DNA from: Advenella sp048381675
GTDB taxonomy: Bacteria > Pseudomonadota > Gammaproteobacteria > Burkholderiales > Burkholderiaceae_B
Assembly (NCBI RefSeq): GCF_048381675.1
Contig: NZ_JBLWIS010000010.1
Location: 42,342-106,341, forward strand
DNA: 64,000 bases
Direction of reading: 5' to 3'
This document shows positions 55,288 to 64,000 of this stretch, piece by piece; position 1 is the first letter of the stretch, and each line of letters begins with the position of its first letter. The translations under genes were made by a program, and so were the position numbers. Under the pieces are notes generated by a model. It worked only from the letters and a program-made list of their open reading frames with translations. It did no database searches and was not told the DNA's origin.

Positions 55288-55300
55288 GGAGTTACCTCCA

Positions 55301-56527
55301 ATGATACAAAACCCATCAAAGTTATCAGAACGGATTATCCAGAGTCTGACGGCACACAACTCCACCCAATCATGGGAGGAGTTAATAGGCCGACTCCTAG
55401 GTCGATTGGAACTACCGAAAGACGTACGTGCTGACGCTGAAGCCGCTTACGAGCGTCTCGGCCACCAGATTGCCACCAAACTTCAACTTGAGTACACTGA
55501 CGTTCAGGTATATTCACAAGGGTCCATGCGAACTCTGACTACTATTCGCCCCCGGAGTAATGAAAAATTTGACCTTGACATCGTAGTTGAGCTACCTGAT
55601 TATCTCTACAAACAAAACCCAGACCCTGAAGTCATGTTCAAGGATTTTGGACAGGCGCTCAAAGGCAACGAATCCGTGACAGGCTCACCTGAGGAAAAAC
55701 GTCGCTGCTGGCGCCTAAGGTATCCCGGAAAGTCTTTTTACTTTGATGTTACACCAGCGATTCCTGACCCTTTTAGAGTTACAGGGGCGTCACTTCGAGT
55801 CAGGGACCCTGATACGCGCTGGTCTCCGACCAACCCAAAAGACTATGCTGAATGGTTCTGTGAACATGCAAATAAGCGTTTCACGTTCCAACGCCTAGCC
55901 ATTGACGAAATATATAAGGCTGAAGCCCACATAGAGCCTTTACCGAATGAAACAATCGGCCTTGATGATATTTTGCGAAGAGCCATACAGCTTATGAAGC
56001 TACACCGCACTAACATTTACTGGAATGCGGACGAGAGACACAAAGAAGTACAACCGATTTCCATCATTATTGTTACCCTTGCCACACGGGCATTTGAGCA
56101 CCTTTACAATACTCGCCATAATAGTTTCACATCTGCTATTGAGGTCGTCTTGGCCGTTGTAGAAGATATGCCTAACTACATTGTTAAGCGCGATGAAAAA
56201 TATATCATTGCTAATCCCACGCTACCTACAGAGAACTTCGCAGACAGGTGGAATAGCGATGAAGGCCTTCGTTCCCGAGAATTCAAACAATGGCACAAGC
56301 GGCTTGAGGAAGACCTTGAGGCTCTACTGCTCGGTGAGGTTAAATCAGCCGATGAGGATCGAATCAGAAGCGTCTTCGGTAACGATGGTGTAGAAGCATG
56401 GAAGGAACGAATTAAGGCTGAAAAAGAAGAAGTCCCGCGAGGTATTCTGAGAGGTCTGCTTGCAGTCGACTCAACCCTAAATCTGAACACTGTAGTGCCC
56501 TCTGGATCAAAAGGAACCCTCGGTTGA
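55301..56527 (+). CDS. CBASS CD-NTase (cyclic-oligonucleotide synthase)
   Basis: Makes the second-messenger nucleotide upon phage sensing. The nucleotidyltransferase motif is complete: Gly74-Ser75 (YSQGSM), then Asp91 and Asp93 in FDLDIVVEL and the third Asp149 in FYFDVTPAI. 408 residues. The C-terminus ends in SGSKGTLG; a terminal glycine is what Cap2 uses to attach a CD-NTase to a target. Product nucleotide and clade cannot be read from sequence by eye. The stop overlaps the cap2 start (TTGA). Confidence 0.9.
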   Translation: MIQNPSKLSERIIQSLTAHNSTQSWEELIGRLLGRLELPKDVRADAEAAYERLGHQIATKLQLEYTDVQVYSQGSMRTLTTIRPRSNEKFDLDIVVELPDYLYKQNPDPEVMFKDFGQALKGNESVTGSPEEKRRCWRLRYPGKSFYFDVTPAIPDPFRVTGASLRVRDPDTRWSPTNPKDYAEWFCEHANKRFTFQRLAIDEIYKAEAHIEPLPNETIGLDDILRRAIQLMKLHRTNIYWNADERHKEVQPISIIIVTLATRAFEHLYNTRHNSFTSAIEVVLAVVEDMPNYIVKRDEKYIIANPTLPTENFADRWNSDEGLRSREFKQWHKRLEEDLEALLLGEVKSADEDRIRSVFGNDGVEAWKERIKAEKEEVPRGILRGLLAVDSTLNLNTVVPSGSKGTLG

Positions 56528-58317
56528 TCTCAAAAGACGCTCTCACTCCTTTCCAAACAGCTATTCAGTCGGTCCATACATGGTTTGAGACTCACGCGGC
56601 TGGGCTTGTCCGAAAGCATAGTCATAAACAAAACACGTGGGTACTTTGCTCCTCCTACCCACCATTGGGAAATACCGAGGTACAGTTGCGGCTTCCTCCT
56701 AATTTTCCAGCCAAGCCTCCTAGAATTCATGTAAGCAAGGATTTTTTTCTAAAGCTTCCTCACGTCGAGCACGACGGAAGCATCTGCCTACCAGATACTT
56801 CTAGTCCAAATGATTATACTGACCCTAAATTAGCCGTTTGCCGAATTATACAAAGCTTTGAAGAACAATGGATTCCGATATGCTCAGATCCTCAACGTGT
56901 GCAAGAGGAATTTCAAAAGGAATGTCTTTCCTATTGGAATAATTATTGCGCTACATACAAAAAACCCGCAAGCAAATTACGCTCAACAACCTGGACATAC
57001 CTTGACCTCAAACCAATCACCAATTACGTGGAAGGAGAGGTGATCGCTTATGTTAAGAAACAACCAGATAGCAGCACCCCGATTACCCGGCAAATCGTCA
57101 CTTTAAAAAATGGTGATCCTGCATCCATCGCAAACCGCCATGGATGGAACAGAGGAACCCTAATCCAAGGAAAGGCACTATTCGTACCGCTCCCAAAAAA
57201 TACTCCTTGGACTCCTCAAGTCTGGCCGCAAGATTTCATAGATCTCAAACGCCTCATTTCTCAGCTAACCTCAAACGCAATAGACTTAAGTTCCTGGTTA
57301 CAGAAGACATCTCCTAGCAAAAAAAATAAAAGAGGCTCTCGTGCCTCGTTCCACCACAGTGCACCTCCTTTTATTATCGTTTTAATACGAGACTCTGTGC
57401 CCTTTTGCTACCAAATCACACCTGATCCACTGCAACACCTTATATCAAAGGGTAGTGGTTTTTCGGTAGCTCCTGTGGAATCAACACGGATAGATCCCTC
57501 TTGGTGCCTTACACGGGACCATGCGGCTGAACCGTTCCAAAAAAGACAGCAGAAGAAGGTGCTTGTCATTGGCTGCGGATCCCTCGGAAGTCCTATCGTA
57601 GAGTTGCTTGCCCGTGCTGGTGTCGGGAACCTCGACATTGTTGACAATGAAAGCTTTGATAGTCCCAATGTCAGTCGACATGTTCTTGGCTTCGCTGCAC
57701 TTGAGCAATCCAAAGCTGAAGCACTGGCTGCCAGACTTCGTCAAAATATACCGGGAGTTCAAGCCACTGGATACCAAGCAAATGTTGCTGATTGGTTAGC
57801 ACAGATAGAGAATCATAAAAAATACGACTTGATTGTAGAATGCAGCGGAGAGAGTAACGTGAGGACAATACTTTCTCAATGGCGACCACTCGCCTTCAGC
57901 GATACCCCCGTCCTGCACGCATGGCTTGAGCCATTCTGTTCAGCTGCGCATGTAGTACTAACCTTTGCTGATAATCCTTGGCCAGCATCAGACCCTGCAG
58001 ATGAAAAAATTAATGCCGCAGATTTTTCCAGTTTTAACATCAAGGTAGAGTTACCTGCTTGTGGAGTCGGTTTTCATCCCTATGGGGCAGCTGATGTCAA
58101 TCAAGCCGCTGCATTCGCTACAGAACGAATCCTAGCGACTCTCGACGACCAATGCACCCAAGCGACAATATGGAGTTGGGTGAGAACTAAAGCCTTCTAC
58201 GACAATCTCCCGGTTAAAGGGCAAATTCCTTTGCGTAAAATTGTCCCTTTGAATGGTTCCCGCTATGATTCTATTATGCAAACCAGAGACTACAGCTCAA
58301 TAATGGCTACATCATGA
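56524..58317 (+). CDS. cap2: CBASS E2-E1 fusion conjugation enzyme (Cap2)
   Basis: Ubiquitin-like conjugation enzyme that joins the CD-NTase C-terminus to a target and primes it. 597 residues. The E2 part (1-140) has the catalytic Cys88 in HDGSICLPD after LPPNFPAKPP; a linker domain (about 150-330) follows. The E1/ThiF part has the adenylation loop VLVIGCGSLGSP (Gly350-Ser356), ESFDSPNVSRH, and a likely catalytic Cys513 (LPACGVG). The start is TTG, the only start near the CD-NTase stop, with 4-bp overlap. The stop overlaps cap3 (ATGA). Confidence 0.92.
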   Translation: MISKDALTPFQTAIQSVHTWFETHAAGLVRKHSHKQNTWVLCSSYPPLGNTEVQLRLPPNFPAKPPRIHVSKDFFLKLPHVEHDGSICLPDTSSPNDYTDPKLAVCRIIQSFEEQWIPICSDPQRVQEEFQKECLSYWNNYCATYKKPASKLRSTTWTYLDLKPITNYVEGEVIAYVKKQPDSSTPITRQIVTLKNGDPASIANRHGWNRGTLIQGKALFVPLPKNTPWTPQVWPQDFIDLKRLISQLTSNAIDLSSWLQKTSPSKKNKRGSRASFHHSAPPFIIVLIRDSVPFCYQITPDPLQHLISKGSGFSVAPVESTRIDPSWCLTRDHAAEPFQKRQQKKVLVIGCGSLGSPIVELLARAGVGNLDIVDNESFDSPNVSRHVLGFAALEQSKAEALAARLRQNIPGVQATGYQANVADWLAQIENHKKYDLIVECSGESNVRTILSQWRPLAFSDTPVLHAWLEPFCSAAHVVLTFADNPWPASDPADEKINAADFSSFNIKVELPACGVGFHPYGAADVNQAAAFATERILATLDDQCTQATIWSWVRTKAFYDNLPVKGQIPLRKIVPLNGSRYDSIMQTRDYSSIMATS

Positions 58318-58841
58318 TTGAAAATTCACTCCAATATCAAATTGCTCGTGCTCAATGGAAACTAGAGGTCCCTGAACATGTCACCCAATTTCTCGCCCAG
58401 CACGTTCAAATATCACGAAAAGGAACGGAGTCCGTGGGCCAGTTGTACTCGAGAAATCTTACGTCCGACACTATAATTGTTGATAAAGCCACACTATTAA
58501 AGCCGGCAAGGACTCAACGGACAAGAGTTCAATTTCCCCCCGGTTCAGCGATGGCTGAACGCAAGAATATGTTCACCAAAGGTCTGCATTGCATTGGGTT
58601 GTGGCATTCGCATCCAGAACCAATACCAACTCCTTCTCACGAGGACTTAGAGCTCGCATCTGACTATGCGCATGCAGCAAAAAGGCAATTGAGCGGTATC
58701 ATATTTGCCATTTTGGGGACAGCTCCTTTTCCAACGGGCCTAGCAATCTGGATACACGATGGCCTCATATTACATGAGGCCAATCCATTGAATTTGCTAA
58801 GTAGAAATAACATTAATCTGAAAAGCAACAAGGCTGATTAG
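58314..58841 (+). CDS. cap3: CBASS JAB-family isopeptidase (Cap3)
   Basis: Deconjugase that reverses Cap2 modification. The JAMM motif is complete: Glu39 (GTESVGQLY) and His98-x-His100 with Ser108 and Asp111 (LWHSHPEPIPTPSHED). 175 residues. It ends the cap5-CD-NTase-cap2-cap3 operon; 54 bp later, the opposite-strand tniQ ends, with no recognisable terminator between. Confidence 0.92.
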   Translation: MIENSLQYQIARAQWKLEVPEHVTQFLAQHVQISRKGTESVGQLYSRNLTSDTIIVDKATLLKPARTQRTRVQFPPGSAMAERKNMFTKGLHCIGLWHSHPEPIPTPSHEDLELASDYAHAAKRQLSGIIFAILGTAPFPTGLAIWIHDGLILHEANPLNLLSRNNINLKSNKAD

Positions 58842-58895
58842 ATATAACCGTATGCGACCAGTAACATTATATTTTCAACTACACCGGCCAACCAA

Positions 58896-59825
58896 CTACT
58901 TTATTTTGCTTATTTCCCTCCTAGCCGTAAGGCTTCTCTCCTCAACATCAATCCTTAACTGACACATTTTTGTTTTTAAAAAAACAATCATTAAAATGTG
59001 CTTAAGAGGAGAAAAACTTTTTTTAGATGACAGAAGCATCTTTGTTGGCCATTTATGAAGTTGATTCAGTGGAAAAAACAAACCAAGAGTTTGAAGATAA
59101 TCCTCGCCATAAAAACTCTGTAAATCAACAGAGATCACACGCCTGCTCATAGCAGGGTTTTTGAAGCAATAGGCAGACGTAATCACAAAATAGCTATAGT
59201 GCTCAGGCCATTTTTTAATTAACAATTCATTATTCAAAACGGATACTGAAGTACTGGCAATACTTTGTAGTATTTGAGCTGATAGCCCAAAACCACTCAC
59301 CAAGCAACCCGAGGCTTTGTCAGGGGGTGGGAGTGACCCTTTTTCATAGATACTCACTTCACTTTTATAAAGCAGAGTGCCATGAATATCACAAACCAAC
59401 ACCCCTGGAAGTTGATGAGCTCTACGCCAATACGCAACACCATAACGCTGCAAATTTTCGATATTACACATAGGACAAAAATGCAGCCAAGTCATTGTTT
59501 TAATTGTTTTCTTGACAATAGAAAATGCATGCATCGGTTTATTATATGGTTTCAGAAAATCACGCAGTATTTGGTCTTTCTCGATATCGTTCAAAAAAGT
59601 TACGGTAAAGGGTAAAAGCGTGTGATATTGAATTAACTCTTCAAGATCCATTCCAAAAGCTTTTGCCAGTGCCTTATCTTGCGTAATGCCTACTGAGGGA
59701 GTAAGGCCATAAGTGCTACTCAGCACTTTCATTAACCGCTTATAAGACAAGCCTAACTGCCAGGCCGAGCGGTGAAGAGCACTCCCTACTAACTCATCGC
59801 AAAATGGGCGAGATAAATTAAACAT
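58896..59825 (-). CDS. tniQ: TniQ/TnsD-family target-selection protein
   Basis: Selects insertion sites for Tn7-like transposons. 309 residues from the ATG at 59825, which overlaps the tnsC stop by 8 bp. The N-terminal RPFCDELVGSALHRSA motif is diagnostic. A zinc finger follows (CPMC near residue 120, CDIH about 30 residues later). It is longer than TniQ of CRISPR-linked elements in general layout but shorter than Tn7 TnsD (about 500), so the C-terminal DNA-recognition part is reduced. The site it recognises lies outside the window. Confidence 0.88.
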   Translation of the reverse strand: MFNLSRPFCDELVGSALHRSAWQLGLSYKRLMKVLSSTYGLTPSVGITQDKALAKAFGMDLEELIQYHTLLPFTVTFLNDIEKDQILRDFLKPYNKPMHAFSIVKKTIKTMTWLHFCPMCNIENLQRYGVAYWRRAHQLPGVLVCDIHGTLLYKSEVSIYEKGSLPPPDKASGCLVSGFGLSAQILQSIASTSVSVLNNELLIKKWPEHYSYFVITSAYCFKNPAMSRRVISVDLQSFYGEDYLQTLGLFFPLNQLHKWPTKMLLSSKKSFSPLKHILMIVFLKTKMCQLRIDVEERSLTARREISKIK

Positions 59826-61455
59826 CGATTGGAATAATATCCTCAAGCATTGGCGCCATATCTAGGATTCGTAGCTGCTCCATAATTGTAGTACCCGCTG
59901 CCGAAGCATGCGCGATAGCCCGCCGATAATCCAAGGGACGTTCATCGAATAAATCTGCTTGTATAGGCTCTATTTTTTTATCGCGTGTCTTACGTATCGG
60001 TTTAGGCATAGTCATTTCAGCAACTGCTTCTTTTACACCTTTGGCTAAACTAGCATCAGGATTATTTTGAGCAATTTCTTCAGCAACTTTATGTGATTCT
60101 TCAGGATCAAAGCCCATTGCTGTTAAGCCCGTCACCAGTCTTGGCGTAAACGTGCTGTCACTGGCTTTTACGGAAAATAAAGGGGAGGATTGAAGATTGA
60201 GTTTTCTATTCGCGTTTTCCAAATGATGCTGAAGGTTGAGCGGTGCAATATCATCAAACCGGCATAAAGCCTCCAAATTATTACTTCTAAGCGCTTCCAC
60301 CATGGGATGCATCAATTTAAACTGATCCTTAAAAATCTCTACGATGAGATCAGGCACCAGCTTTTCGGTACCATCCAGAATCACCCGAGCCTGGGCAGCG
60401 CTAAACAACTTAATCGCCAAGTCAATAATTCCTTGCGAGCATTCATACATATAATGACTAAAAGTAGGATCCAGAGGAACCGGCTTTTTAACCCATTGGT
60501 ATTGCCATAAAATACTCAGAAAATCATCCCATTCGCTGGGCTCACCAGCTGTGCCGGGATACAACCGATCCCAAGGAGCAAGCCCATGGCCACTAGCTCT
60601 GCGAGATTGACGAAAATCCATGCTTAGCACCTTAGCGGCTTTATTAGTGCCGATGAAAAGAATCGGTACTTTCAAGTCATTGCAAGCGGATACTAATTCA
60701 GTCATAACCGTTTGCCCGCCTTTTCGGGCGTTATCAAGATTTTGCACCTCATCACAAATCAGTAAGCCAACTAGATGCAGATTCATTACACGTGCCACAC
60801 TTCGCATCAATGTATCTGCCCCTGGCTTACCCCTCGCGGCATAGTGCTGATAATAATTGGCGTCGGGAATCAGTTCATCAATTTTCTGTAAAATTCCATG
60901 CGCCAATCCCTTTATTGATGAGCCATCGCTGGGCATCTCGACATGCAAGTAAGGAATTTGGTATAAATTGAAATCCGGGTGGTAAATGACTTTAGGAATA
61001 TGGGCGCACCAACGATTTACTGTCGTCGTCTTACCCATCCCGGAAATTCCGATTAAGGAAGTTGAAATCTGCGGTGTACGGGTATTGGCCGTTTGTGCAA
61101 AACTTTTCCCCATAGCTTGATTCTTATAAATTGATTGAAAAACTGCCGCATGACCAGCGGTTTTCGGTGCACGACCCACATATCCGGTCCGCATCATCGC
61201 ATCCAGCGCCTGACCTAGCTCCAGATGATTCTGCATCGGAACCATGAAATTCTGTAAGCTCTCAAGCATCATAATGCGGTCAGAACTAGGCCATTCTCTC
61301 TGCTCTGGATCAAAATCAGGCTTCAATGTCAGTGCATCTAGTAAATCCGCCTCACTCATACTGGGTGGAAGCGCCTCAATAAGCGGATTTTGCTTGAATT
61401 GGGGAATACGTTGCTCGGTATAACTGGCAATAACAGAATGTGGTAGTAAATTCAT
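59818..61455 (-). CDS. tnsC: Tn7-like AAA+ regulator TnsC
   Basis: ATP-dependent regulator linking target selection to the transposase. Walker A is GISGMGKT (residues 136-143) and Walker B is LLICDEVQ with Asp235-Glu236. 545 residues matches TnsC of Tn7 (555) rather than the short TniB type. It is 17 bp after tnsB, with AAGAAG before the ATG. Confidence 0.93.
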   Translation of the reverse strand: MNLLPHSVIASYTEQRIPQFKQNPLIEALPPSMSEADLLDALTLKPDFDPEQREWPSSDRIMMLESLQNFMVPMQNHLELGQALDAMMRTGYVGRAPKTAGHAAVFQSIYKNQAMGKSFAQTANTRTPQISTSLIGISGMGKTTTVNRWCAHIPKVIYHPDFNLYQIPYLHVEMPSDGSSIKGLAHGILQKIDELIPDANYYQHYAARGKPGADTLMRSVARVMNLHLVGLLICDEVQNLDNARKGGQTVMTELVSACNDLKVPILFIGTNKAAKVLSMDFRQSRRASGHGLAPWDRLYPGTAGEPSEWDDFLSILWQYQWVKKPVPLDPTFSHYMYECSQGIIDLAIKLFSAAQARVILDGTEKLVPDLIVEIFKDQFKLMHPMVEALRSNNLEALCRFDDIAPLNLQHHLENANRKLNLQSSPLFSVKASDSTFTPRLVTGLTAMGFDPEESHKVAEEIAQNNPDASLAKGVKEAVAEMTMPKPIRKTRDKKIEPIQADLFDERPLDYRRAIAHASAAGTTIMEQLRILDMAPMLEDIIPIDV

Positions 61456-61471
61456 ATTTCTTCTTTATTAA

Positions 61472-63622
61472 TTATTGATTGTTCATACGCTCTTTGGCTG
61501 CCTTAACCATATCACTCATAGAAGGCGCCGAATTATTTGACCGCTGATTTCCTTGAGCAACTTTCAAGTGGTTGCCCCCTGGATCGAAAGTATCCTGTTG
61601 CCGTTTTTCAAACTCATTTTTACCACCGTCAATTTTTGCCATATGCTGACGCTCCTGCTTACGCTCTTCTTCCCTGACCGGTTTGATATCCGCTCGACGG
61701 GCAGTGCGTGAGACTTTAAGGTTCTGATTTTTAAGTTTTGCTTTGGCCTTGTTAATGATAGGCTGAGTGGTATTTTTCAGATGAATACTATTTTCCAGGC
61801 CGCTGTGCTCAGCTTGATATCGAACCTCCGCCTGCAGACTTTCATAATAGGCAACTTCTTCAAAACTAAACCCAGCATACTTTCTGCTTCGGTCTGTTAG
61901 CGTGGCGACAATTGGCTCTGACTTTCCATCCAACGGGTGGATGTAAACAGAGTCAACCAATCGAGGATCGTACGAAACCGTTACGGCAAATCGTTTTACA
62001 CGGGCTCTTTCAAACCACTTCTCAGCAATAGCTTGCGAGCAACTATAATAGCAACCATCAAACTCAATACCTTGGGCGGTCACATAAGCCTTTTTCTTCC
62101 TCAACAATGCAAAGCGGACCGTATGTTCTGCAAACCGGCTCAGCACCCCTGCCCGTGAAACAATGCCGTGATTCCAGAGCGAGATGGGAGAAGGACTTAC
62201 GCCATCATTCAACTCTTTGATGTCAAGCGGATAAGAACCCATTACCCTGCGGTTATGCGCAATAATCACATTTAGCATCAAATGACCGAAATCTTTAACA
62301 GTCAAACAAGCATCTTTTTCATAATGCTTGCCACGACGACGAGTTGCATTGGAGGGTGGGTCGTATGCTGGCGCAATCGGGCGAATAGCATTGTGCGCTT
62401 GGCGGAATCCTGCTTCAACAACCGGTTTCCAATCCGGACGCCTACCTGGTAAGTTGGTAACAGCCACCTGCAACCCCTCGACAATATTAGTACTTGCGTG
62501 GGAAATCATGTCTCCTCGATCAGCTAAAAATTCCATAGGAAATACTTGATGAGCAGGCCAGTCCTGAGGATCGTATTTCACGCCATAACGGGCACAAAGA
62601 GCTTGCTTATCCTCTGCAATGCTTAATATGGCTTGCAAAGCACCATTCCAACTCGCGTTTTCAAGCCCAAAATAAAATCCACTAATCAATCGCGACTTTC
62701 GATCAATAATGTAATAAAGCGTTGGCTTACCAATGATTTTTGTTGGATCAGTGCTGGAGACCAGATAAATATCAGCGATGGTGGCATCAATCTCGTAATA
62801 GTGTCCCACGCCTAGACAGTCCGCCATAATAGTGCCCAATTTTTTTCGATGCAGGAGCTCGTAATCCGAATCGCCCTCACGTTTCCTCTGTCGATCTTCG
62901 ATATTGTAGTGCTCATACAAAAAGCGCCTGAATTGCCTCAAAGAGGGACGCTCTCCGAGAGGACAAACATGGAACTCACCGTTTCCATCCACAAACCGGT
63001 AATACCGGTTTACTACTGAAGCATAGGCGTCAACGACAGAAATTTGTTGATTAGTCAGATACTCTTTTTTAATCACTTGGTGGAAATGATGGCAATCCTG
63101 CTCAGACACTTGAAAAATAGTTCGCTGCTGCTTTGGTTTCCTACCCCTACCAACCGTCGCGTATATCTGTTTTTCTTCTCCCTCCACTTCTTTTCCTACC
63201 GGTTTAGGACGGCCGGATAAATGGTAATCAGGTAACAAAGCCAATTTTGTCTGCCCTCGTTGCCAATAGCGACGAAGGTCTTTATAAAGCGAATTAATAG
63301 AGCATTTATATTCTTTTGCATGCTCTTGAAGACATGCTTTTCTGGAAGAAGGATCAAATAAAGAAAAACCGTATCGATCTAATAATTTTTGTAGCCGCTC
63401 CCACAATTTTTCGCATTTTCTCAAACTTGCATCACTAGGATTAAAGGGTGTTGTGGTTGATGGCGTAATTAGCTTGTAGTCTTGAATTTGCGAGTGATAC
63501 CACTTTTCTGGCCAAGCCAGCTTATCGTCAAGATTAATCACCCACGCGATCCCCGCTTCATTGATATGAAGCAGGCGCATTTGACTGCCATTACACAAAA
63601 ATATATCGTTCTTAAACAGCAT
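61472..63622 (-). CDS. tnsB: Tn7-like transposase TnsB
   Basis: DDE transposase that joins 3' ends and binds the end repeats. 716 residues from the ATG at 63622, preceded by GGGAGG; an upstream GTG at 63640 is less likely. The rve catalytic triad is intact: Asp279 (YYEIDATIAD), Asp368 (FLADRGD) and Glu403 (VVEAGFRQ), with 34 residues between the second Asp and Glu. HTH regions precede it. The C-terminal, basic, Gln/Lys-rich tail is typical for contact with TnsC. It overlaps tnsA by 11 bp. Confidence 0.94.
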   Translation of the reverse strand: MLFKNDIFLCNGSQMRLLHINEAGIAWVINLDDKLAWPEKWYHSQIQDYKLITPSTTTPFNPSDASLRKCEKLWERLQKLLDRYGFSLFDPSSRKACLQEHAKEYKCSINSLYKDLRRYWQRGQTKLALLPDYHLSGRPKPVGKEVEGEEKQIYATVGRGRKPKQQRTIFQVSEQDCHHFHQVIKKEYLTNQQISVVDAYASVVNRYYRFVDGNGEFHVCPLGERPSLRQFRRFLYEHYNIEDRQRKREGDSDYELLHRKKLGTIMADCLGVGHYYEIDATIADIYLVSSTDPTKIIGKPTLYYIIDRKSRLISGFYFGLENASWNGALQAILSIAEDKQALCARYGVKYDPQDWPAHQVFPMEFLADRGDMISHASTNIVEGLQVAVTNLPGRRPDWKPVVEAGFRQAHNAIRPIAPAYDPPSNATRRRGKHYEKDACLTVKDFGHLMLNVIIAHNRRVMGSYPLDIKELNDGVSPSPISLWNHGIVSRAGVLSRFAEHTVRFALLRKKKAYVTAQGIEFDGCYYSCSQAIAEKWFERARVKRFAVTVSYDPRLVDSVYIHPLDGKSEPIVATLTDRSRKYAGFSFEEVAYYESLQAEVRYQAEHSGLENSIHLKNTTQPIINKAKAKLKNQNLKVSRTARRADIKPVREEERKQERQHMAKIDGGKNEFEKRQQDTFDPGGNHLKVAQGNQRSNNSAPSMSDMVKAAKERMNNQ

Positions 63623-64000
63623 CACGACCTCCCACAACACGTAGCTGTTTAGAAGTCATAATGAAATTATTCAAGGGCTCCTGCGATATATCAGGAGAGG
63701 ATAAATCAGGGATCAGATCCCGGTTTTGCATGAGCATACGCGCAATACGAATCCCAGTGCCATGCTCCAATCCATAACGGCTATCAAAAGCAGCACAATA
63801 ACTAGCTAATAACTCTTTTTGATTGCATTGCCCTCCCAACAATTCATTACCCATGCGTCGCTGGAAATCATTGTAAAAATTTGGGTAAGGCTCGAGCTCT
63901 TTTGGTTTTAGCTCAGCATCCCGAATCCACTGAATATTAGCAATTTTAGTTTTGGGTAACTGCGAGTGATAAATCAAATGATGTGGACAATTGATTTCTT
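63612..64000 (-). CDS. tnsA: Tn7-like endonuclease TnsA (C-terminal part, cut by window edge)
   Basis: The frame is open to the right window edge and so is partial. The visible ~129 residues match the TnsA C-terminal domain: KIANIQWIRDAEL aligns with the VKENIEWLYSV of Tn7 TnsA, and YGLEHGTGIRIARMLMQN with its YDLELGKTLSEIRALTAN. That domain binds TnsC. The catalytic residues lie before the window edge. An internal TTG at 63977 should not be taken as the start. Confidence 0.85.
   Translation of the reverse strand, partial: EINCPHHLIYHSQLPKTKIANIQWIRDAELKPKELEPYPNFYNDFQRRMGNELLGGQCNQKELLASYCAAFDSRYGLEHGTGIRIARMLMQNRDLIPDLSSPDISQEPLNNFIMTSKQLRVVGGRDAV

Larger units (their letters stand above)
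51892..64000. mobile_element. Tn7-like transposon carrying type II CBASS (left part)
   Basis: The region holds end repeats on the left, an auxiliary TnsE-like gene, a defense operon as cargo, and a tnsABC-tniQ operon reading leftward, with tnsA nearest the right end as in Tn7. The right end and target gene lie beyond the window. The cargo is visibly more AT-rich than the neighbouring core genes. The left border is approximate (about 51.89-51.92 kb). Confidence 0.8.

Noticed and set aside
58896..64000. CRISPR-associated transposon (CAST)
   Set aside because: TniQ is present, but no cas gene or CRISPR array is visible in the window; the part beyond the edge cannot be judged.

Overview
The window looks like a chromosome segment of a betaproteobacterium, probably of the Alcaligenaceae (Bordetella/Advenella relatives) with a moderate GC content. 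The evidence is gene content and order: aroQ-accB-accC-prmA-DUF3426, nadA-nadB beside a Nudix-type regulator, rplM-rpsI, erpA-(DUF6776)-argC, a lysine/alanine-rich histone H1-like gene, and pyrR-pyrB-pseudo-pyrC. This placement is inferred from recognised proteins; no database search was possible.

Positions 1-51160 are core genome. In order: a beta-carbonic anhydrase and a three-gene cell-envelope cluster; tRNA-Ser(GGA); a minus-strand riboflavin/nrdR/glyA group; tyrS opposite anmK; an NAD module (regulator, nadA, nadB, with a palindromic operator in the shared promoter region); erpA, argC and rpsI/rplM; an orphan TRAP-type binding protein; pmbA opposite yjgA and an esterase; a large Pat-like acetyltransferase; gltX; an 800-bp A/T-tract-rich gap leading into the H1-like gene; yggT, a PfkB kinase, a zinc-ribbon DUF3426 protein, prmA, accC, accB, aroQ and a TlpA-like thioredoxin; a plus-strand run mpl-yqiA-RNB nuclease-aroE-mtgA-lptG-apaH; a tightly overlapping minus-strand run pyrR-pyrB-pyrC'-plsC with ruvX-yqgE and rubredoxin upstream; and thiD-like-thiE-hemL.

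Downstream of the hemL terminator the character changes. From about 51.8 kb to the end of the window I read the left part of a Tn7-like transposon. Its transposition operon lies on the minus strand: tnsA (cut by the window edge), tnsB with an intact DDE triad, tnsC and a short tniQ. About 7 kb away is a cluster of six GACATTAAAG-type repeats, similar to Tn7 TnsB-binding sites. Three are closely packed and face left; three are widely spaced and face right. That is the pattern expected where the right end of one element abuts the left end of another. Just inside this end is an unusual gene whose product looks like a TnsE N-terminal region joined to an IS5-transposase-type helix-turn-helix.

The cargo is a four-gene type II CBASS antiphage operon on the plus strand: an HNH-SAVED effector nuclease (Cap5) with an extra N-terminal domain of about 130 residues, a CD-NTase ending in glycine, an E2-E1 fusion (Cap2) and a JAB peptidase (Cap3). 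Start and stop codons overlap at the CD-NTase/cap2 and cap2/cap3 junctions. Its upstream region has a near-consensus sigma-70 promoter, a direct repeat bracketing that promoter, and a CTGT-N8-ACAG palindrome resembling a LexA box. This suggests the system is transcriptionally restrained and perhaps tied to DNA damage. The most interesting parts of the window are the extended Cap5, the possible SOS control, the TnsE-like/HTH protein and the back-to-back transposon ends.
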